Origin: Favolaschia claudopus | Taxonomy: Eukaryota > Basidiomycota > Agaricomycetes > Agaricales > Mycenaceae | Assembly (NCBI GenBank): GCA_037176885.1 | Contig: JAWWNJ010000032.1 | Location: 1,364,001-1,428,000 of the forward strand | Length of the DNA stretch: 64,000 bases | Reading direction: 5' to 3' | The notes under the pieces: generated by a model | Seen by the model: only the letters and a program-made list of their open reading frames with translations | Databases searched by the model: none | What the model was told of the DNA's origin: nothing | Position numbers and translations under genes: made by a program | Part shown: in pieces, positions 59,400 to 64,000 of the stretch | How positions within the stretch are numbered: the first letter of the stretch is position 1 | Layout of the letters: each line of letters starts with the position of its first letter

Positions 59400-60908
59400 T
59401 CACGAACTAAAACAGTGAGAAGAGGGTACATACCAAGATTTGATCTTGCTCAACCTTTTGATGCGAATATCTAACCCCTCTTTCATCAAAGCGTTGAGAC
59501 GTGCAGCAATGGTTGGGTCTGGCATCGGATCCACGGCGCCTCTACTGCGAATGAGCCGGAAAGAATTGAGCCTGGGCATGCTACCTCGAGCATGACACCG
59601 AGTAGAGAGCATATCGGTTAGTTCCTTGTACGGTATGACGGTGCGGCAATGCGGAAGGTGAAGAGAATGCATATGTGGTAAAAATGTGGGCTCCGTTGCG
59701 ATTAGAGCGAAGAGCTTTGCGAGTTCAGTTGGTTCCCAGTTTACACGGGGCAGAATCAATTGACGGATTCCGCTCATGCCAAGCAGGGCTAGGAGCGCCG
59801 AATTGTAATGGCAATCGATTGTAACGGTTTCGACTGCGCATTGAGAACGCACGATCAAGGCAACCAGAGCCTCCGCATCGCCGACCACATAAGATTCCGA
59901 CCTAAAGTTGAGGGTGATGAGATTGGGAAGGGTGATATAAGGAAGGTAATCCATAGCCCAGCCAAGATCATTCGGGATAAGAAGCTTGTGGACACAATTC
60001 AGGGTGACTGGTCGTGGTCGGAGGAGGTAAAGGCCAATGGATTCAAGACATTGGTACAGGTCGACAGAAAGTTCCTCAAGGTTCGGAGTCTGGTGTAGGA
60101 CATCAATGCCATGACGGACTCTCTGGCCGTACAAAGTGAGGTGTGTGAGTTGACGCCAAGGGATGAGAATCTTGGAGGGAGGGAAATATTGTAGCTTGAG
60201 TTGTCGAAGCTCTGGGGCGTCATGGAATGCCGAGACATCGCTAACAGCGGCTTCTTCGTCATTCCTAGCCCCTTCGCAAACACTCAATTCTCGTAGGAGC
60301 GGAATATGACCCTCAAGGCTGTCAATAGAAAATGAACTAGGTGTCTGTAGTAGAGTGCATGTAAAGGAGCGCCATCGAGAAGAGTATGGTGCGATTGCGG
60401 GGAATAAAAGCGCAGTTTGCTTTGGGTCCGCTTTACCGGCAAGATCCAGATACAAGGGGCGGTTACCTGCGCGAGGAAGCCAGCACTCGAGGAGTTTCCG
60501 CCAGTCAGACGGCTTCTTCTGGGAAGAGGGTGCGTGCACGCAGCACCAAAAAGAGGGCGTATAGATAGAGATGGAGCGCCAAGCTCTGCAGACATTTGAT
60601 AGGAAGAGAGGTCCAGCACTTTTCGCAGTGGCTAAATTGACGAGCAGGAGGTCGTCGTGATGGGCTACAGAAAATTCGTTTATATGATGAACGAAGATCT
60701 CCAATGTAATTTCGACAGGAATCTCCAGGATCGGACACACGAGGGATTCCAGAGCTGGTGCGGTGATTCTTTGCTCTGCTTTCACACTTTGGAGCGCCTC
60801 TGCGCAACGAAGATCCTCGATTTGGACATGGGTTTTGAAGGGAGGAGTGCTGATTATGGAGTCAAAAAGAAAAGGATGAGTGTTGATATCCGGGTGTGGC
60901 GACTCCAT
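59400..60908 (-). CDS. F-box protein (F-box 2)
   Basis: Single long exon, ATG at 60908 (MESPHPDINTHPFLFDSIIS), stop at 59400, 502 residues. The frame is open further upstream, but only non-ATG codons lie there. A short helical segment (DLRCAEALQSVKAEQRI) precedes the F-box at about residues 60-125 (LEIPVEITLEIFVHHI ... LFLSNVCRAWRSISIYTPSFW). The rest is a degenerate leucine-rich repeat region (HIPLLRELSVCEGA, LRQLKLQYFPPSKI, WRQLTHLTLYGQRV, LPNLITLNFRSES). It is an expected Skp1-binding substrate receptor of an SCF ligase, target unknown. It is clearly paralogous to the next two genes. A GTATGT close to the end (59439) could be the donor of a short terminal intron that would alter the last few residues. 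Confidence 0.88.
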   Translation of the reverse strand: MESPHPDINTHPFLFDSIISTPPFKTHVQIEDLRCAEALQSVKAEQRITAPALESLVCPILEIPVEITLEIFVHHINEFSVAHHDDLLLVNLATAKSAGPLFLSNVCRAWRSISIYTPSFWCCVHAPSSQKKPSDWRKLLECWLPRAGNRPLYLDLAGKADPKQTALLFPAIAPYSSRWRSFTCTLLQTPSSFSIDSLEGHIPLLRELSVCEGARNDEEAAVSDVSAFHDAPELRQLKLQYFPPSKILIPWRQLTHLTLYGQRVRHGIDVLHQTPNLEELSVDLYQCLESIGLYLLRPRPVTLNCVHKLLIPNDLGWAMDYLPYITLPNLITLNFRSESYVVGDAEALVALIVRSQCAVETVTIDCHYNSALLALLGMSGIRQLILPRVNWEPTELAKLFALIATEPTFLPHMHSLHLPHCRTVIPYKELTDMLSTRCHARGSMPRLNSFRLIRSRGAVDPMPDPTIAARLNALMKEGLDIRIKRLSKIKSWYVPSSHCFSS

Positions 60909-60953
60909 GAGCTGAGGACGAAGCCGACGAGGGAGAAGGCAGGAAGAAGTGCG

Positions 60954-61012
60954 TGACGAAGCTGTGACGAGCACCGAATTTGGCCACTTTCTAAGTTTCT
61001 ATCCAAAACGGG
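60954..61012 (-). promoter_or_regulatory. F-box promoter motif of F-box 2
   Basis: On the + strand as written, TGACGAAGCTGTGACGAGC, then CCGAATTTGGCCACT and TCCAAAACGGGACC. It is a looser copy of the block at 62761-62809, 46 bases from the start codon. Confidence 0.5.
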
Positions 61013-61280
61013 ACCTGCTCGTTAAAGCAGATTGGCTCCAAATTAAATTGATCGTTCCACTGGGAAAATGCGGTATGAAACGAGATTCTATTGAATATAA
61101 ATAATTTTCAGCCTTGATTCCAAGTACTAGAATGCTCGGTGTGTAATATGGCGGAGCAGAATGCACGAAAAACTACGCTCTGGAACACAGATTATAGAAT
61201 CACGTTTAATGGCTCTTCTAGGGTACACCGAGATTATCCCTATATCTCAATCAATAAAAAAGCAAGCCAAAAAAAGCACG

Positions 61281-62732
61281 CTAATTTACCAAAACTTTCC
61301 AATGATTCAGGCTTTGTATGCGAATGTCGAGTCCCTCGTCTGCCAAGGAACTGAGTCTGGCTTGTAGCGCGGCGCTCGGCTCGTCATCTGTGTCCCCTCT
61401 TTCCCGGATGAAGCGAAACGATTCAAGTCTTGCCACACCCTCTGGATTTTTCCATCTGGCGGAAAGCAGGTCGACCACTTTCGCATACGGTATGATAGTC
61501 TCGCAGTAGAGAAGATGCAGGGACCGGAGGTTTGGCAAGAAGGTCGGATCGGAAGTGATTTGAACTAAGAATTGTTCAAGGTTCCATGTATTCCAGTCAA
61601 TGTTATAAATGGTAAGCTTGCTGACGTTCCCCGTTGCCTCCAAAGCGGACATTGCGACTCTGAAATCGCAATGCAACGAAAGAGAGTCCAGAGTACACTG
61701 CGAGCGTTGCAGAAAGGCGCGGAAAACCTCGACGTCATCTTCCCTGGAATATTCCGACATGATTTCGAGCGAGCGCAGACCGTGGAGTGTGAGATAGGGA
61801 AGGTAACTCCGAGTCCACTCGAAGTCGTTTGGAAGCCGAAGCTCACGCACATGGTTCAAAGTGACTGGGACTAGCTGTGTTTCACCCAGCGGGCCCTGTA
61901 GATCAAGAGAGATGTCTTCGAGATTCGGGCTCTGATGCAGAGCTACAATGCTCTCGGCGATGTTCTGGCCGAACAGGGTGAGATGCGTGAGCTGAGCAAA
62001 TGGAAGAGAGATCCATCGCAGCGGAAGGTAGCTGATCTCCACTTTGCGAAGCTCGGGTGCTTCAGAGAATGTAGCAATTGGAGTCATTTCTGACTCGTCA
62101 ATTTCTGTCTCGGGCGTCCACCAAATTTTCAATCGGCGAAGGAGAGGTAAACGGCCACGAATCGTATCAACGGGACACGATGTAGGCGTGGGCAGGCAGC
62201 ATTCCAGGGCGCGCAGTTGTGAAGAGTACGGAGCAACTGTAGAGTGAAGGAGGGCTGTTTGGACGGGGTCCCGTGCAAGATCCAAATACAAAGGCTGGTT
62301 ACCGGCACGAGTAAGCCAGTATTCTAGGAGGTTCCGCCAGTCTGGTGCAATTCTCCCACTGTAGGAAGCTCGGACACCACACCAGAGTGAAGACATATTG
62401 ATCGCGATGGATCGCCAAGCCCTGCAAACTTGGGACAAAAAGAGAGGTCCGGCGCTCCTCGCGTTTGGTAAATCGACCACTGGTGACTGAAGCCACTCGC
62501 CAAAAAGCCCGTCAAGATGTTGTGCAAAAATCTCGGCTGTGATTTCGACGGGAAGTGTCAATATCGGATACACGATGGATCCCAGTGCGTCTGCAATGAT
62601 TTTTCGCTCCGCTCCCACTCGCGCAAGCCGAGCATGGAGTTCCTCAATTTCGGCGTCAATGTCGCATAGACGCTCTCTCAGCGCAGAGTTAGAAGAGTAA
62701 GGGTCAGAATATGGGTCGTGCGCCGGCAGCAT
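61281..62732 (-). CDS. F-box protein (F-box 3)
   Basis: Single exon, ATG at 62732 (MLPAHDPYSDPYSSNSALRE), stop at 61281, 483 residues. A coiled coil (RLCDIDAEIEELHARLARVG) leads into the F-box (LPVEITAEIFAQHL ... LFLSQVCRAWRSIAINMSSLW). Leucine-rich segments follow, in the same order as in F-box 2 (LPLLRRLKIWW, LRKVEISYLPLRWI, FAQLTHLTLFGQNI, LPNLRSLHLLYCETIIP), ending DIRIQSLNHWKVLVN. Codons upstream of the ATG are open but include no earlier ATG and overlap the promoter motif. Same presumed SCF role. About 0.4 kb separates it from F-box 2, and the two share perhaps half their residues in the regions I compared. Confidence 0.9.
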   Translation of the reverse strand: MLPAHDPYSDPYSSNSALRERLCDIDAEIEELHARLARVGAERKIIADALGSIVYPILTLPVEITAEIFAQHLDGLFGEWLQSPVVDLPNARSAGPLFLSQVCRAWRSIAINMSSLWCGVRASYSGRIAPDWRNLLEYWLTRAGNQPLYLDLARDPVQTALLHSTVAPYSSQLRALECCLPTPTSCPVDTIRGRLPLLRRLKIWWTPETEIDESEMTPIATFSEAPELRKVEISYLPLRWISLPFAQLTHLTLFGQNIAESIVALHQSPNLEDISLDLQGPLGETQLVPVTLNHVRELRLPNDFEWTRSYLPYLTLHGLRSLEIMSEYSREDDVEVFRAFLQRSQCTLDSLSLHCDFRVAMSALEATGNVSKLTIYNIDWNTWNLEQFLVQITSDPTFLPNLRSLHLLYCETIIPYAKVVDLLSARWKNPEGVARLESFRFIRERGDTDDEPSAALQARLSSLADEGLDIRIQSLNHWKVLVN

Positions 62733-62760
62733 GACAAGCAAGAGGGAGAAGAGAAGGCAG

Positions 62761-62809
62761 TGACAAAGTGTGACTGACCAAATTTGGGCATTCTCCTTCC
62801 AAAACGGGC
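62761..62809 (-). promoter_or_regulatory. F-box promoter motif of F-box 3
   Basis: Written on the + strand: TGACAAAGTGTGACTGACCA, AATTTGGGCATTCTCCTTCC, AAAACGGGC. The same block occurs at 47098-47146, inverted at 7276-7323, and weakly at 60954-61012. Confidence 0.6.
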
Positions 62810-63261
62810 GCTGAAATGTGCTGGTCCCCGAGGTTGATGTCGGAAATACCAACTGTATTTTAGTCGCAACAAAATCGCTTACTCGTGGATCTCATCTGTG
62901 ATCTGTATGAATCGTCCGCCGATTCCTTCCCGCTTGTTCTCTCTTTTATTCTAGCCGCTTGCCAGCTGCGACTCGGAATAAATAATGATTGACAGTAAAC
63001 TTATGAAATACAACAGCTCCGACCGGTCGACCTTCGCAATTCGGTCTGACTTTATACAACTAATTTCCGAATTTGCCGATTACTCGAGATGTAGGTTATT
63101 CTTTCAAAGATACGCGAGGGCACAGAGCAAGACATAGAGTACATACTCAGACATTTTAGGAAAAGCAGACAATAGCCGCTCTGCGTAACACAGAAGTTGA
63201 TTTCCAGCGACAATCTAAATCACTCGAGGAACGGTTTCCTGACATGATACTGTGTAGTATA
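62810..63261. other. Intergenic between F-box 3 and F-box 4
   Basis: No gene. A short promoter for F-box 3 and the 3' flank of F-box 4. Confidence 0.5.
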
Positions 63262-64000
63262 TTAGCGTGATCTCCAAGCACAAGAAGATGATGATTTTAC
63301 CGAGAACTCGTCGCCCGATGCAAGCAAACTTTCGATTTGAATCTCCAAACCGTCATCTTTCAATACTCGGAGTTTTTCTGCTATAGCAGGATCGGGGGTT
63401 TCATCGGGAATGCCGTCGACCTCGTCATTTCGGATGAGGCGAAAGGAATGAAGTTTGCGGGGGGAGCTATGCCACCTGGAAGCCAGCATGTCGGCTAGTT
63501 CGGTGAAGGGGATGACAGTGTTGCAAATTGGGATGTGCAGAGACCGCATATCGGGTAAGAACTGCGAATCCGTAGCCATGCGATGCATGAACGTCGCCAG
63601 TTCCTGTCGTTTCCATTCCAGGGACGGAAACGTCAAGTTCTTGACTTGATTCATCGCCAACAGGATATGCATAACGGAGTTGAAGGTAGAAGAAAGAGAA
63701 AGAGACTGCACGAGACACCGGGACCGTTGCAGAAAGGTGGCTAGTTGTGCCTTGCCACTGGCATGCCGTGACTCGACATGGAGACTGATGAGGCGGGGAA
63801 GCACAATATAGGGAAGAAGATCCACGGTCCAGTCTGCAAGGGGGTCGGTATTATTGATTTGAAGCTCATGTACGTTGCCGAGCGTGACTGAGACTGGTCG
63901 CTCTTCGTGAGATCCTCCCCATTCAATGGAGAGTACCTCGAGATGGGGTATTTCACCGCCGATTTTGATGCATTCGGGGATGTTCCGGCCAGGCTGACGA
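63262..64000 (-). CDS. F-box protein (F-box 4), 3' part only, cut by window edge
   Basis: The frame is open from the right edge to the stop at 63262 and aligns with the second half of F-box 2 and 3 (GRNIPECIKIGGEIPHLEVL, VTLGNVHELQINN, DLLPYIVLPRLISLHVESRH, FLPDMRSLHIPICNTVIPF, RKLHSFRLIRNDE). The F-box itself would lie outside the window. The final residues (after LASGDEFS) diverge from the paralogues, and a GTAAAATC donor at that point may start a terminal intron. Partial gene, otherwise apparently intact. Confidence 0.85.
   Translation of the reverse strand, partial: RQPGRNIPECIKIGGEIPHLEVLSIEWGGSHEERPVSVTLGNVHELQINNTDPLADWTVDLLPYIVLPRLISLHVESRHASGKAQLATFLQRSRCLVQSLSLSSTFNSVMHILLAMNQVKNLTFPSLEWKRQELATFMHRMATDSQFLPDMRSLHIPICNTVIPFTELADMLASRWHSSPRKLHSFRLIRNDEVDGIPDETPDPAIAEKLRVLKDDGLEIQIESLLASGDEFSVKSSSSCAWRSR

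Overview
The window looks like nuclear DNA of an agaricomycete (mushroom-type) basidiomycete. The genes are broken by many short GT-AG introns of roughly 50-70 bases. The families present are typical of that group: a CE5 acetylxylan esterase with a C-terminal CBM1, a four-helix MARVEL protein, F-box/LRR-like genes in a tandem array, a Zn2Cys6 regulator, a two-finger C2H2 regulator, and MLKL-type four-helix proteins. No rRNA, tRNA or CRISPR array was recognised. Gene models were spliced by eye, so internal exon borders are firm only where given.

Layout. 0-7 kb is a graveyard of old repeats: two copies of a dispersed repeat family (called R here) and a copied 3' end of the aspartic-protease-like gene found near 52 kb. 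7-10 kb holds an F-box promoter relic, a short coding-compatible minisatellite, a truncated MLKL-like gene and a Tc1/mariner-type MITE. 11-24.4 kb is the best gene-bearing part: acetylxylan esterase (+), MARVEL protein (+), a full MLKL-NTD/kinase-lobe protein (-), a secreted LVIVD-repeat protein (-), a Zn2Cys6 factor (-) and an F-box protein (+). 24.9-28.5 kb is a head-to-tail pair of a 1.79-kb non-autonomous DNA element inside one perfect 8-bp target duplication. 31.8-34.5 kb is a C2H2 regulator (-). 36.9-37.4 kb is a 440-bp MITE. 37.4-45.6 kb is gene-poor. 45.6-46.4 kb is an isochorismatase-family hydrolase (-). 47.5-58.5 kb is again repeat-rich: R copies, a decayed and catalytically dead aspartic-protease-like gene with a membrane anchor, a tandem duplication of 594-bp period, and a hairpin-like MITE. 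59.4-64 kb is a tandem array of three F-box genes (-), the last cut by the window edge.

The genes do not form a pathway. Secreted proteins (esterase, LVIVD protein, protease-like protein) suggest a wood- or litter-associated fungus. The most unusual items are the MLKL-like pair, the protease-like gene that has lost both catalytic Asp motifs, the tandem element sharing one target duplication, the inverted segmental duplication linking 3-7 kb with 47.5-52 kb, and a roughly 50-bp motif shared by F-box promoters and by solo relics.
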